Assembly: GCA_023431405.1 (NCBI GenBank)
Contig: JAEYVZ010000053.1
Span: 1 to 64,000, forward strand
Direction: 5' to 3'
DNA: 64,000 nucleotides
From: Actinomycetes bacterium
GTDB taxonomy: Bacteria > Actinomycetota > Actinomycetes > Actinomycetales > Microbacteriaceae
Below the pieces are notes generated by a model that saw nothing but the letters and a program-made list of their open reading frames with translations, was not told the origin of the DNA and did not search any database. This document shows positions 40,273 through 49,093 of this stretch, one piece after another (position 1 is the first letter of the stretch; each line of letters starts with the position of its first letter). Made by a program: the position numbers and the translations under genes.

Positions 40273-41100
40273 TTACGCGCCGACCTTGAAGCGGGCGAAG
40301 TCTGTGATCGTGATGCCGGCGTTCTTGGCGACCTGGGCCACGGACTGCTTGTTGTCCTTGGCGTAGTCCTGATCGAGCAGAGCGACCTGCTTGAAGAAGG
40401 CACCGACGCGCCCCTCGACGATCTTCGGCAGCGCCGCTTCCGGCTTGCCCTCGTTGCGCGAGATCTCAGTGACGATCTGGCGCTCCTTCTCGACCTCGTC
40501 CTCGGGGACGTCCTCGCGCGAGAGGTAGGTCGGGTTCGCGAACGAGATGTGCTGTGCGATGCTGCGCGCGGTCTCCGCGTCGTCACCCGTGTAGGCGACG
40601 ACGACGCCGATCTGCGGCGGGAGATCCTTGCTCGTCTTGTGCAGGTAGATCTCGAAGGCGTCGCCGGAGAGCGTACGCACCCGGCGCAGCTCGACCTTCT
40701 CACCGATGATGGCGGCCTCGTCGGCGATGAGCTCGGCGACGGTCTGGCCGTTGGCGTCGGCGGACAGCGCGGCCTCGGCGGAGTCGGCACCGACTGCGGC
40801 GGCAGCGGCGAGCACCTTGTCGGCAAGCGCGATGAAGCGATCGTTCTTCGCAACGAAGTCGGTCTCGGTGTTGAGCTCGATGATCGTCACCTTGCCGCCG
40901 TTCTCGACCGCGGCGACGAGGCCCTCGCTGGTCGAGCGGTCAGCGCGCTTGGCGTTGCCCTTCGCGCCCTTGAGACGCAGGATCTCGACGGCCTTCTCGA
41001 GGTCGCCATCAGCTTCCTCGAGCGCCTTCTTGGTGTCGACCATGCCCGTGCCGAGCTGCTCGCGCAGAGCCTTGATGTCGGCGATGGTGAAGTTTGCCAT
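40273..41100 (-). CDS. tsf: Elongation factor Ts
   Basis: This 275-residue protein is the nucleotide exchange factor for EF-Tu. An N-terminal UBA-like domain (MANFTIADIKALREQLGTGMVDTKKALEEADGDLEKAV) precedes the core motif NTETDFVAKNDRFIALA near 76-92, which contacts EF-Tu. The coiled-coil/dimerisation part and a final KQSVAQVAKNAGITITDFARFKVG follow. Length is normal. It lies 79 nt downstream of rpsB; a long hairpin stands between them. Confidence 0.96.
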   Translation of the reverse strand: MANFTIADIKALREQLGTGMVDTKKALEEADGDLEKAVEILRLKGAKGNAKRADRSTSEGLVAAVENGGKVTIIELNTETDFVAKNDRFIALADKVLAAAAAVGADSAEAALSADANGQTVAELIADEAAIIGEKVELRRVRTLSGDAFEIYLHKTSKDLPPQIGVVVAYTGDDAETARSIAQHISFANPTYLSREDVPEDEVEKERQIVTEISRNEGKPEAALPKIVEGRVGAFFKQVALLDQDYAKDNKQSVAQVAKNAGITITDFARFKVGA

Positions 41101-41130
41101 AGGTGGCTCCTAGTCGTGTTGTCGTCTGAT

Positions 41131-41167
41131 GCTCCGGCGCCCCGCCGAGGTGGCGGAGCGCCGGAGC
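41131..41167 (-). other. Long stable hairpin between rpsB and tsf
   Basis: A 16-bp stem with one mismatch and a 5-nt loop (arms 41131-41146 and 41152-41167) starts 13 nt after the rpsB stop. There is no T tract, so it is more likely a processing, pausing or mRNA-protecting element than a full terminator. Confidence 0.7.
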
Positions 41168-41179
41168 GAGTCGGTGTGC

Positions 41180-42064
41180 TTACTCGGCGGCTTCGGCCGG
41201 CGCTGCCTCAGCGGCGGGAGCCGCCTCGGCGTTCTCCGCCTCGGCCGCGGCAGAGTCGGCCTCGGCCGGCGCGGACTCTGCGTCGCTCTTCTGCTCGGCG
41301 TCGCTCTTCTGCTCAAGCAGCTCGCGCTCCCAATCGGCCAGCGGTTCGGCGTCGGCCGACTCGTCGGTCGGCTGGTGACGCTGGATGAGCCCCTCGGCAG
41401 CGGCGTCGGCGATGATGCGGGTCAGAAGACCGACCGAGCGGATCGCGTCGTCGTTGCCCGGGATCGGGAACTGGAACTCGTCGGGGTCGGCGTTCGTGTC
41501 GAGGATGCCGATGACGGGGATGCCGAGCTTCTTGGCCTCGTCGATGGCCAGGTGCTCACGCTTCGCGTCGACGACCCAGATCGCCGAGGGCGTCTTCTGC
41601 AGGTTGCGGATTCCGCCGAGCGACTTGTGCAGCTTGTCGAGCTCGCGCTTCTTGAGGAGGAGCTCCTTCTTGGTGAAGCCGCTCTCCGCCGGGTTGTCGA
41701 AGTCGAGCTCCTCGAGCTCCTTCATGCGCGCGAGGCGCTTCGACACGGTCGAGAAGTTGGTCAGCAGACCACCCAGCCACCGCTGGTTCACGTAAGGCTG
41801 GCCGACGCGCGTCGCCTGCTCGGCGATGACTTCCTGCGCCTGCTTCTTCGTTCCGACGAAGAGGATGGTGCCGCCGTGCGCGACGGTCTCCTTCGCGAAC
41901 TCGTACGCCTTGTCGATGTACGACAGCGACTGCTGAAGATCGATGATGTGGATGCCGGAGCGCTCCGTGAGGATGAAGCGCTTCACCTTCGGGTTCCACC
42001 GACGGGTCTGGTGTCCGAAGTGGACGCCGCTGTCGAGCAGCTGGCGGATCGTGACGACGGCCAT
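41180..42064 (-). CDS. rpsB: 30S ribosomal protein S2
   Basis: This 294-residue protein begins MAVVTIRQLLDSGVHFGHQTRRWNPKV. It contains the family blocks GTILFVGTKKQAQEVI, YVNQRWLGGLLTNF, and GIPVIGILDTNADPD. The last 50 or so residues are an Ala/Glu/Asp-rich tail absent from most bacteria, containing EQKSDA twice in tandem (18-bp DNA repeat at about 41280-41314). The start ATG follows AGGAG. It is the first gene of rpsB-tsf, divergent from the M23 gene. Confidence 0.96.
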   Translation of the reverse strand: MAVVTIRQLLDSGVHFGHQTRRWNPKVKRFILTERSGIHIIDLQQSLSYIDKAYEFAKETVAHGGTILFVGTKKQAQEVIAEQATRVGQPYVNQRWLGGLLTNFSTVSKRLARMKELEELDFDNPAESGFTKKELLLKKRELDKLHKSLGGIRNLQKTPSAIWVVDAKREHLAIDEAKKLGIPVIGILDTNADPDEFQFPIPGNDDAIRSVGLLTRIIADAAAEGLIQRHQPTDESADAEPLADWERELLEQKSDAEQKSDAESAPAEADSAAAEAENAEAAPAAEAAPAEAAE

Positions 42065-42220
42065 GGCCGTTCTCCTGTTCTTTCGGTTTTTCTCGCAAGC
42101 CGGATGGCTGCGGGCCTGGTGCCCCGGCGCACGACCACCCATCCGCGAACGGACGAGACCTGGGAAGTGCTGCCGACAAGTGGGCACGCGTAGTCACCCC
42201 GCGATGCGGAGTGCGACTTC

Positions 42221-42226
42221 AGTGTA
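42221..42226 (-). promoter_or_regulatory. Probable -10 element of the rpsB promoter
   Basis: TACACT on the minus strand would place the transcription start near 42213 and give a leader of about 150 nt before rpsB. I see no clear -35 element. Such a leader would have room for S2 autoregulation, but no known S2-binding structure is recognised. Confidence 0.35.
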
Positions 42227-42327
42227 CCAGTGGCGCCGACTTCTCCCCCACAGCCGGACCGTGCGACCTCTCCCCATCACGGGAGTCCTGCCGCGTCACA
42301 GTCCGCCCACCCTCTCACCATGTCGGA

Positions 42328-43029
42328 ATGCGTCTGCGTCGAGCACTCATCGTCATCCTCCTGCTGACAGGCCTGTGTGTGGGGCTGTCCACACCCGCAT
42401 CCGCGGGCCCTCCTCTGGTGCCGCCCGCGCCCTCGCCGAGCGCCCCACCTCCGGGATCCTGGCAATCGCCCACGGGCGAGGTCAGGATCGAAGCACCGTT
42501 TCGGGCGCCGGCTGGGGCGTACGGCGCAGGACATCGCGGTATCGACCTGGTCGCGAGTGTCGGAACCGTCGTGCGCGCACCGGCATCGGGGATCGTTGCG
42601 TTCTCCGGCAAGGTCGCGGACCGCGGCGTGGTGACCATCGATCACGGCGGCGGCCTCGTCTCGACACTCGAACCCGTGGAACGGGCGGCATCACCTGGGA
42701 CCGCCGTCACCGTGGGTGAACCCGTCGCCTTCGTTGCGACCGGTGGTCACGCGGCGACGGGCACCGTTCACTTCGGCGTTCGCCTTCACGGCAACTACGT
42801 GAGCCCGCTGCTCCTCCTCGGAGAGGCGCCGCGGGCCGTGCTGCTGCCTCTCGCGAATGAACCGCGCGCAGCAGCGGAGCGCCAAACGCCCCCGGGGTTT
42901 CGAGCCTCACCGCTGACCGCTGACGCTGTGCGCTCAGGGCTGATCACCCGCCCATGCGCTCGGTGCGAGCGGGCTCACGCCGATGCGCCCGCGCGGGGCG
43001 CTCACGCGCGCGGGTGCGCGAGACGGTAG
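42328..43029 (+). CDS. Secreted M23 (LytM-like) family protein, possibly non-catalytic
   Basis: The protein has 233 residues from ATG 42328. A signal peptide (MRLRRALIVILLLTGLCVGLSTPASA) precedes a Pro-rich linker and an M23 domain. The zinc ligands His and Asp (GHRGIDLVA) and the last His (TVHFGVRLHG) are present, but the first His of the usual HxH is Thr. The domain should end near GNYVSPLLLLG; about 60 Ala/Arg-rich residues follow and run 28 nt into the 3' end of xerC. It is the conserved neighbour of rpsB in actinobacteria and probably acts in cell-wall remodelling or enzyme activation. Confidence 0.8.
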   Translation: MRLRRALIVILLLTGLCVGLSTPASAGPPLVPPAPSPSAPPPGSWQSPTGEVRIEAPFRAPAGAYGAGHRGIDLVASVGTVVRAPASGIVAFSGKVADRGVVTIDHGGGLVSTLEPVERAASPGTAVTVGEPVAFVATGGHAATGTVHFGVRLHGNYVSPLLLLGEAPRAVLLPLANEPRAAAERQTPPGFRASPLTADAVRSGLITRPCARCERAHADAPARGAHARGCARR

Positions 43030-43901
43030 GTGGCCGTCAGCTTCTCCGCGGACACGTGCGTGTAGATCTGCGTCGTCCCGAGGCTCGCATGGCCGAGAAG
43101 CTCCTGCACGCTGCGGAGATCGGCGCCACCGTCGAGGAGGTGGGTGGCCGCGGAGTGGCGGAGGCTGTGCGGGCCGACGGCGTGCGAGCCGAGCACGGGA
43201 GCGAGCGTTCGGTTGACGACGTCGTAGACCGCGCGAGGGCTAATGCGACGGCCCCGCACGCCGACGAACAGAGCGCTGGTCCCTGGTCCGCGGCCGACGA
43301 GCTGTGGGCGGGCGCGGACGAGGTAGGCGTCCAGGGCCTGTTGTGCGGGCAGGCCGTAGGGCGCCGTGCGGTCCTTGTCGCCTTTGCCCGTGACCCGCAC
43401 GGTGCGGCGTGTCGAGTCGATGTCGTCCAGATCGATTCCGCACAGTTCCGATACCCGGACAGCGGCGCCGTAGAGGAGTTCGAGGATCGCTGCGTCACGC
43501 AGGGCGACGGGGTCGCCGTCTGCGGCACGCTCGTGCACCGCCTGGAGGGTGTCGCTGAGCGCGTCGGCCGTCGCGACCTTGGGCAGGGTGCGACCGCGCT
43601 TGGGGGCACGCAGGCGCAGGCTCGGGTCGCGGGGAACGCGTCCGTCGTCGAACGCCCAACCGAAGAAGCCCCGTGCTGCCGCCGTCCGTCGCGCGATGGT
43701 GGCGCGAGCATCGCCGCGCCGGGTCGCAGCCCACAACCAGTCGCGGAGGTCTTCGAGAGAGAGGTCTGCCGTGTCCGTCACCGCCGTGGCGGACGCGAGG
43801 TCGATGAGGTCGGCACGGTACGCGCGGACGGTCGCGGGTGAGAGCCGCCTCACCTCGCGGAGATGCCGGACGTAATCGTCGACGTCAGCCGTGAAGCTCA
43901 T
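43002..43901 (-). CDS. xerC: Tyrosine recombinase XerC
   Basis: This 299-residue recombinase resolves chromosome dimers at dif with XerD. The N-terminal SAM-like domain (about 5-95) starts MSFTADVDDYVRHLREVRRLS. The catalytic domain has Arg149 (AAVRVSELCG), Lys173 (TGKGDKDR), His245-x-x-Arg248 (HSLRHSAATHLL), His271 (LGHASLG) and the nucleophile Tyr280 (TQIYTHV). All are present. ATG 43901 fits the family length. Its place next to dprA is the usual one for XerC in this group, so it is not taken as a phage integrase. Confidence 0.92.
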   Translation of the reverse strand: MSFTADVDDYVRHLREVRRLSPATVRAYRADLIDLASATAVTDTADLSLEDLRDWLWAATRRGDARATIARRTAAARGFFGWAFDDGRVPRDPSLRLRAPKRGRTLPKVATADALSDTLQAVHERAADGDPVALRDAAILELLYGAAVRVSELCGIDLDDIDSTRRTVRVTGKGDKDRTAPYGLPAQQALDAYLVRARPQLVGRGPGTSALFVGVRGRRISPRAVYDVVNRTLAPVLGSHAVGPHSLRHSAATHLLDGGADLRSVQELLGHASLGTTQIYTHVSAEKLTATYRLAHPRA

Positions 43902-43956
43902 GCTCCCAGCTTGATGCTTCGATCGTGCCCGCTGGTTGCGGCGCTCCGCAAAGGCG

Positions 43957-45132
43957 TCACACGGCGATCCATCCACCACTCTCGCCACGGGCGACCACGC
44001 CTTCCAGGGCGAGAAGGCCCAACGCGGCGCTCACTGCCTCCCGTGACATGCCTGTTCGTCGTGCGAGCTCTTCCGGCGTGCGCTCGGAGCGTCTGCTGAG
44101 CGCGTCTCTCACACGGGTGGAGGTGCCCGTGTGCGGCATGGGATCGTGCGGCCGCACGTCGGCGCCTGGCCCGTAGCCGATCAGTTCCTTCACCTCATCC
44201 GAGCGCGTCACACAGACGGCGTCGTACTCGCGGAGCAGACGGTGACATCCCGCCGAGGCGGGACTGGTCACCGGGCCCGGGACAGCGCCGAGCGAGCGTC
44301 CGAGAGCGGCGGCGTGGCCGGCCGTGTTGAGCGAACCGCTGCGCCACCCTGCCTCGACGACGACCGTCGCGTCGGACGCTGCAGCGATGAGCCGATTCCT
44401 CGCGAGGAAGCGCCATTTCGTGGGGGCGCTTCCGCACGGCACATCCGACACGAGCGCGCCGCCCGACATCACGATCTCCTCCAGGAGACGGTGGTGACCG
44501 GCGGGATACGGACGATCGACGCCGCCTGCCATCCACGCTGTCGTCACGCCTCCGCTGGCGAGTGCGGCGCGGTGGGCGGCTCCGTCGATGCCGTACGCGC
44601 CGCCGGACACGATGCCGATCCCGTCGACGGCCAGCTCGGCGGCGAACTCCGCCGCGATGTGCGTTCCGTAGGCCGTGGCCGCACGGGCACCGACGAGGGC
44701 GACCGAGTTTGCGGACGAGAGGGCGCGTGGGTCGCCACGCACCCACAGACAGAAGGGTGCGTGAGGGCCGAGGTCGTCGACGCGGCGCGGCCAGTTCCGG
44801 TGTGACGGTGTCAGCGGGAGGATGCCCGCCCTGCGAGCTGACTCCGACGGACCCTCGGCGTCGGCAACCCGTGGCAGCCAACGCGCGCGCCCCTTCTGCA
44901 GCTCTTCCACCGAAACGCCCGTCATGCTTCGGGCAGTCGGTGCGTTGCAGACGGCGATCTCCAGCGCACGGCGTGCGCCGTGAGCGGCGATCAAGGCTCC
45001 CGCCACACCGTCGCCGGGCTCAGCGAGAGCCGACCAGATCATGCGCGCGTCGAGCTCTGGCAGTTCGACAGATCCCGCGTCGACGATCCCCCGCGTGCGC
45101 CGCGCAACGTCGGCTGTGGTGAAGGCGATCAC
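43957..45132 (-). CDS. dprA: DNA-processing protein DprA
   Basis: The protein has 391 residues. DprA binds incoming single-stranded DNA and loads RecA during transformation. The Rossmann-like core reads SVALVGARAATAYGTHIA, VSGGAYGIDGAAHRAAL and FLARNRLIAAASDATVVVEA, all family hallmarks. A C-terminal winged helix follows (RTPEELARRTGMSREAVSAALGLLALEGVV). GTG 45132 overlaps the comM stop (GTGA), so the long open frame upstream is not used. It is co-transcribed with comM and yraN. Confidence 0.92.
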   Translation of the reverse strand: MIAFTTADVARRTRGIVDAGSVELPELDARMIWSALAEPGDGVAGALIAAHGARRALEIAVCNAPTARSMTGVSVEELQKGRARWLPRVADAEGPSESARRAGILPLTPSHRNWPRRVDDLGPHAPFCLWVRGDPRALSSANSVALVGARAATAYGTHIAAEFAAELAVDGIGIVSGGAYGIDGAAHRAALASGGVTTAWMAGGVDRPYPAGHHRLLEEIVMSGGALVSDVPCGSAPTKWRFLARNRLIAAASDATVVVEAGWRSGSLNTAGHAAALGRSLGAVPGPVTSPASAGCHRLLREYDAVCVTRSDEVKELIGYGPGADVRPHDPMPHTGTSTRVRDALSRRSERTPEELARRTGMSREAVSAALGLLALEGVVARGESGGWIAV

Positions 45133-46661
45133 GTTGCCACCGCTCCTCTCTTCAGGAAGAGCGCCCGGCCGATGTGCTCCGGCGCGAGGCGATCGCTCCC
45201 GTCGAGATCCGCGAGCGTCCACGCGACTCGCAACACTCTGTCGTAGCCGCGCAGGCTGATCGATCCTCGGTGGAGTGCGACATCCAGCGGCCTGCGGATC
45301 GCTGCCGGCGGCGCGTAGGGCCCCGTCCTGAGCCACGTGCCACTCACCTCGACATTGGTGCGCGCGGCAGTCGAGCACAGGCGTGCCGCGGCACGGTCAC
45401 GCGCTTCCCGCACCTGCGTGCGCGCGGCCGCGCTCGTCACCGTCGATGCGGTGTCGTGCATCTGCGCGACGGAGACGCGGCGCACTCCCACCTCGATGTC
45501 GACTCGATCCAGCAGCGGACCGCTCAAGCGTCCGAGGTAGCGCCTCACGGCGGCGGAAGGACACGTGCAGGCTCCACCCGGAACCGAGTACTGACCGCAC
45601 GGGCAGGGGTTCGTCGCAAGCACCAGTTGGAACCGGGCGGGGAAGCGCGCACGGAAGCCGGTGCGATGGATCTCGATCTCACCTGATTCCAACGGTTGGC
45701 GCAGGGCGTTGAGCGCATGGCCCGCGAACTCGCCTGCTTCATCGAGGAAGAGCACGCCTCCATGAGCACGAGCGATCGCCCCCGGGCGCACGGTGCGACT
45801 CCCACCGCCCACAAGGGCTGTCACGCTCGCGGAATGATGCGGCGCCTCGAACGGAGGCGTGTAGGAGAGTTCGCGCACGGGGTGCCCTCCAAGCGACCGC
45901 AGCGATGCCGATTGCACCGCGGCCGCGTGGTCGAGTGACGGAAGGATGCCGGACAGGCGGCGAGCGAGCATCGTCTTGCCGGCCCCCGGCGGGCCTGACA
46001 GGAGCAGGTGGTGCCCTCCTGCCGCAGCCACGATCAGTGCGTCGACGCCTTCACGCTGCCCGACCACGTCTGCGAGATCCGGAACGTCGCGTGCGGCTTC
46101 CACCGCCGCGGACGTGAGCGGCACAGGCTCCTGCTCCACGTGCTCCACATCGAGACCGTGGAAGCGGGCCACGTCGCGAAGACTCACCGCGCCGATGACC
46201 TGCACGCCCTCGACGAGCGCCGCTTCCTCCACGCAGGCAGCCGGCACGATGACCCGCCGGAACCCGCTGCGGGCGGCGGCGAGCACGGCCGGAAGGATAC
46301 CGGCGACCGGACGAAGCCTTCCGTCGAGACCGAGCTCCCCCACGTGCACGGTCGACGCGAGGCTTTCCGCGCTGAGCGGCAGCTCGGTCGCGAGAGCGGC
46401 GATCGCCACGGCGACATCCAACCCGGTGCCATGCTTGGGAAGGTTCGCCGGAGAGAGATTGACCACGACGCGTCGTCTCGGCAGCGCGAGATCGCTGTTG
46501 CCACACGCATTGTGCACACGCTGCTGCGCTTCGCCGATGGCCTTGTCCGGCAGGCCGATGATCGCGAACCCCGGCGTCTGGGTGGACAGATCGGCCTCGA
46601 CCTCGATGAGGTCTCCCGTGATGCCGGTCAGCACCACCGACCACGTGCGGCCGACGCTCAT
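45129..46661 (-). CDS. comM: Mg-chelatase-like AAA ATPase ComM (YifB)
   Basis: This 510-residue helicase helps branch migration during integration of transforming DNA. The N-terminal S5-like domain has IEVEADLSTQTPGFAIIGLPDKAIGEAQQRV and VNLSPANLPKHG. The AAA core has Walker A SGPPGAGKTMLARRL near 220, Walker B GGVLFLDEAGEF, and a zinc-type stretch NPCPCGQYSVPGGACTC. The C-terminal helical part contains SISLRGYDRVLRVAWTLADL. ATG 46661 overlaps the yraN stop. Confidence 0.92.
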   Translation of the reverse strand: MSVGRTWSVVLTGITGDLIEVEADLSTQTPGFAIIGLPDKAIGEAQQRVHNACGNSDLALPRRRVVVNLSPANLPKHGTGLDVAVAIAALATELPLSAESLASTVHVGELGLDGRLRPVAGILPAVLAAARSGFRRVIVPAACVEEAALVEGVQVIGAVSLRDVARFHGLDVEHVEQEPVPLTSAAVEAARDVPDLADVVGQREGVDALIVAAAGGHHLLLSGPPGAGKTMLARRLSGILPSLDHAAAVQSASLRSLGGHPVRELSYTPPFEAPHHSASVTALVGGGSRTVRPGAIARAHGGVLFLDEAGEFAGHALNALRQPLESGEIEIHRTGFRARFPARFQLVLATNPCPCGQYSVPGGACTCPSAAVRRYLGRLSGPLLDRVDIEVGVRRVSVAQMHDTASTVTSAAARTQVREARDRAAARLCSTAARTNVEVSGTWLRTGPYAPPAAIRRPLDVALHRGSISLRGYDRVLRVAWTLADLDGSDRLAPEHIGRALFLKRGAVAT

Positions 46662-47020
46662 CGGAGGTCTTCCAGATGCTCGAGCACGGCGGTGCCGGGG
46701 TCCGCGCCGGTGATGCCGATGATGTCGAGGCGCACCACCCGTCCGCGCGCTGCAGAGGGGTGGTCGCGCATCCAGGCTCGGGCAAGTCGCCACAGGCGGG
46801 CGCGTTTCTTCTCGTCCACCGCCTCGAAAGGGTGCCCGTACAGCGCCGTACGGCGCGTCTTCACCTCGACGATGACGAGCGTGCGCCCTTCAGAAGCAAC
46901 GATGTCGAGTTCACCGTCCGCGCTGCGCCAGTTGCGATCCAGGATCGCGTAACCCGCTTGCTGCAGATATCGCACTGCCCGCATCTCTCCGGCACGCCCG
47001 AGCGCATCTTTGTCTGCCAT
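46658..47020 (-). CDS. yraN: YraN family (UPF0102) endonuclease-like protein
   Basis: The protein has 120 residues from MADKDALGRAGEMRAVRYLQ. The restriction-endonuclease-like core reads YAILDRNWRSADGELDIVASEGRTLVIVEVKTRR, with the Asp and Glu-x-Lys expected to bind metal. The function in the cell is not established. It overlaps comM by ATGA in the yraN-comM-dprA group seen in many bacteria. The start with GAGGC upstream gives the usual length; a longer upstream frame is not needed. Confidence 0.88.
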   Translation of the reverse strand: MADKDALGRAGEMRAVRYLQQAGYAILDRNWRSADGELDIVASEGRTLVIVEVKTRRTALYGHPFEAVDEKKRARLWRLARAWMRDHPSAARGRVVRLDIIGITGADPGTAVLEHLEDLR

Positions 47021-47150
47021 GCCTCGATGGTGGCGTGGTGCGGCACCGTCATCGGCGGCAGAGCACACAGTCCGTGGAAGGTGTGAGCGCTCGAGGCTGT
47101 GTGGAGGAGCAGCGGAACGGGCCTATCGAGCCCCCTGCGCGCGACGCGGC

Positions 47151-47474
47151 TCAGGAATCGAGAGAGAGCTCTTCCGGCAGCTGGAAGTCACGGCGCTGGA
47201 GCTCTTCGACGTTGACGTCCTTGAACGTGAGGACGCGGACCGACTTGACGAAACGGTCGGCGCGGTAGATGTCCCACACCCACACGTCGTTCATCGAGAT
47301 CTCGAAGTAGAAGTCATGTTCCGTGTCACGACGGACCACGTTCACCTCGTTGGCGAGGTAGAAGCGCCGCTCGGTCTCGATGACGTACTGGAACTGCGAG
47401 ACGACGTCGCGGTACTCCTTGTACAGCGCCAGCTCGAGCTCGCGGTCGTAGTCCTCGAAAACTTCATCATCCAT
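47151..47474 (-). CDS. DUF2469 family protein
   Basis: The protein has 107 residues, starting MDDEVFEDYDRELELALYKEYRDVV. It is acidic and contains FYLANEVNVV, DFYFEISMNDVWVWDIYR and VRVLTFKDVNVEELQ. I recognise this as the actinobacteria-specific DUF2469 family, which sits between rnhB and yraN in many genomes. The function is unknown. TAGGAT at 9 nt before the ATG suggests a very short leader. The gap of 130 bp to yraN holds nothing else I can name. Confidence 0.88.
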   Translation of the reverse strand: MDDEVFEDYDRELELALYKEYRDVVSQFQYVIETERRFYLANEVNVVRRDTEHDFYFEISMNDVWVWDIYRADRFVKSVRVLTFKDVNVEELQRRDFQLPEELSLDS

Positions 47475-47513
47475 GGTGACTCAATCCTATGCGGGAGTCG
47501 CCTCGGTCAGGAC

Positions 47514-48173
47514 TCAGAAGAGCGTCGGGGCGCCGGCGATCGCCCACGACGAACGGTGGTGCGCGCTGAGACCGAACTCCCGGATCGCATCCCGGTGCTC
47601 GGGACTCGCGTAGCCCTTGTTGCGCATCCACTGGTAGGCCGGCACCTCGTCGTGCAGCCCGACCATGTGCGCATCGCGAGCGACCTTTGCGATGACGGAG
47701 GCTGCGGACGCCGACGCGCAGTCACGGTCGGCCTTGATGATGGGCTGCACCCGCAGGCCAGCACCACCCGCGGGAGTGATGTAGTCGTGGTTGCCGTCGA
47801 GGATGACGATCCCCTCCTCCGGGACGACACCCTGAGCGCGCAGTTCGCCGATGGCACGCAGGGCGGCGAGGCCGAGTGCGCGGATGATGCCGACACGGTC
47901 GATCTCAGAGGCATCCGCCCACCCGACGGCCGAGGCGGCCACCCACGAACGCGCGCGATCCGCGACCTCGGCGCGTCGATGCTCGACGACGAGCTTCGAG
48001 TCCCGGAGCCCCTCGGGGACGCGACGGCGCGCTCCCGCAGCATCGATCACTGCGGCGCCGACGGCGACCGGCCCCGCAAGCGCACCCCGGCCGACTTCGT
48101 CACAGGCGATGACGAGCGCGTGCTCCTTGAGGAGCCGTCGTTCGACGGCGAGACGCGGCACCGCGACGGTCAT
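47514..48173 (-). CDS. rnhB: Ribonuclease HII
   Basis: This 219-residue enzyme cuts RNA in DNA, including single ribonucleotides. Catalytic residues: Asp-Glu in VIACDEVGRGALAGPVAVG near 24-42, a later Asp in EGIVILDGNHDYITP, and PIIKADRDCASASAASVIAKVARD with the fourth acidic residue. The end LSAHHRSSWAI is typical. ATG 48173 overlaps the lepB stop, fixing the start inside a longer open frame. Confidence 0.94.
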   Translation of the reverse strand: MTVAVPRLAVERRLLKEHALVIACDEVGRGALAGPVAVGAAVIDAAGARRRVPEGLRDSKLVVEHRRAEVADRARSWVAASAVGWADASEIDRVGIIRALGLAALRAIGELRAQGVVPEEGIVILDGNHDYITPAGGAGLRVQPIIKADRDCASASAASVIAKVARDAHMVGLHDEVPAYQWMRNKGYASPEHRDAIREFGLSAHHRSSWAIAGAPTLF

Positions 48174-48916
48174 CGCGACGAGGCCTCCGGCACACCCGCG
48201 AAGACATCGTGGTGCGCATCGATCCACCCGAAACGCGAGAGAGGCCACGTGATCAGGAACGCACGTCCGACGACGTTGTCCAACGGCACGAAGCCCTTCC
48301 CGGGCTGATCCATGTTGTAGCGCGAGTCGCGCGACGCGTCGCGGTTGTCGCCGAGCACCCACAGCGACCCTTCGGGTACGACGACGTCGTACTCCACGAC
48401 GTCCGGGGCGTTCTGGCCGTCAGCGAGGTTCAGATACGAGCTCTCGTCGATCGGAACACCGTTGACGGTGATCTGTCCCAGCGCGTTGCAGCAGACAACG
48501 TGGTCGCCGGGAAGCCCGATGATCCGCTTGATGAGATGATCCTTGCTGTCCGGCGCCGAGATGCCCACGAGCGCGAGCACCCAGTCGACCGCCTCCACGA
48601 GAACCGATCGCTCCGGCGACGGTTCGGTGGGAAGCCATCCGCCCGGGTCGCGGAACACGACCACATCGCCTCTGTCATAGCCGCCGAACCGCGGCGTGAG
48701 CTCATCGACGAGGATGCGGTCCTGCACCTGCAGCGTCTGCTCCATCGATCCTGACGGGATGTAGAACGACCTCACCAGGAAGGTCTTCACGAGGAACGAG
48801 ACGAGGACGGCGATGACGATGATCACCAGGACGTCCCGCACCAGCGGCCACAGCCGTCGGCGGCGGGGGCGGAACGGATCGGCCGCCGGTTCGGCGGCGA
48901 TGTTCTCGGAGGTCAT
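48170..48916 (-). CDS. lepB: Signal peptidase I
   Basis: The protein has 248 residues. It removes signal peptides at the outer face of the membrane. A cytosolic Arg-rich start precedes one membrane anchor (VLVIIVIAVLVSFLVKTFLV). The nucleophile Ser57 is in FYIPSGSMEQTL and the general base Lys130 in HLIKRIIGLPGDHV. The box GSLWVLGDNRDASRDSRY follows. ATG 48916 follows AAGGA; TTG 48919 is less likely. It is co-transcribed with rnhB. Confidence 0.94.
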   Translation of the reverse strand: MTSENIAAEPAADPFRPRRRRLWPLVRDVLVIIVIAVLVSFLVKTFLVRSFYIPSGSMEQTLQVQDRILVDELTPRFGGYDRGDVVVFRDPGGWLPTEPSPERSVLVEAVDWVLALVGISAPDSKDHLIKRIIGLPGDHVVCCNALGQITVNGVPIDESSYLNLADGQNAPDVVEYDVVVPEGSLWVLGDNRDASRDSRYNMDQPGKGFVPLDNVVGRAFLITWPLSRFGWIDAHHDVFAGVPEASSR

Positions 48917-49053
48917 CAAGGTCCTTCAGGTTCGACGATCTTGCCGCGGAGCGCTCACGCGGACATCCCATCAAGCGTCGCACATCCGGGCCTGTGAGCC
49001 ATGCGCATCGCCGTCGGGCCAAGCGGGTGCAGGTCGGCATCCGGAAACGACAA

Positions 49054-49080
49054 GACCCCGGAGCGGAGCGCTCCGGGGTC
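49054..49080 (-). terminator. Terminator of rplS
   Basis: A 12-bp perfect stem (outer arms GACCCCGGAGC, 49054-49064, and GCTCCGGGGTC, 49070-49080) with a 3-nt loop lies 13 nt after the rplS stop. On the minus strand it is followed by TTGTCGTTTCC, a weak T tract. It separates rplS from lepB. Confidence 0.75.
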
Positions 49081-49093
49081 TCGACGATACGCG

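Noticed and set aside
43002..43901. XerC-like recombinase as a phage integrase
   Set aside because: It lies 35 kb from the prophage in the conserved rpsB-xerC-dprA-comM block and has XerC length and motifs.
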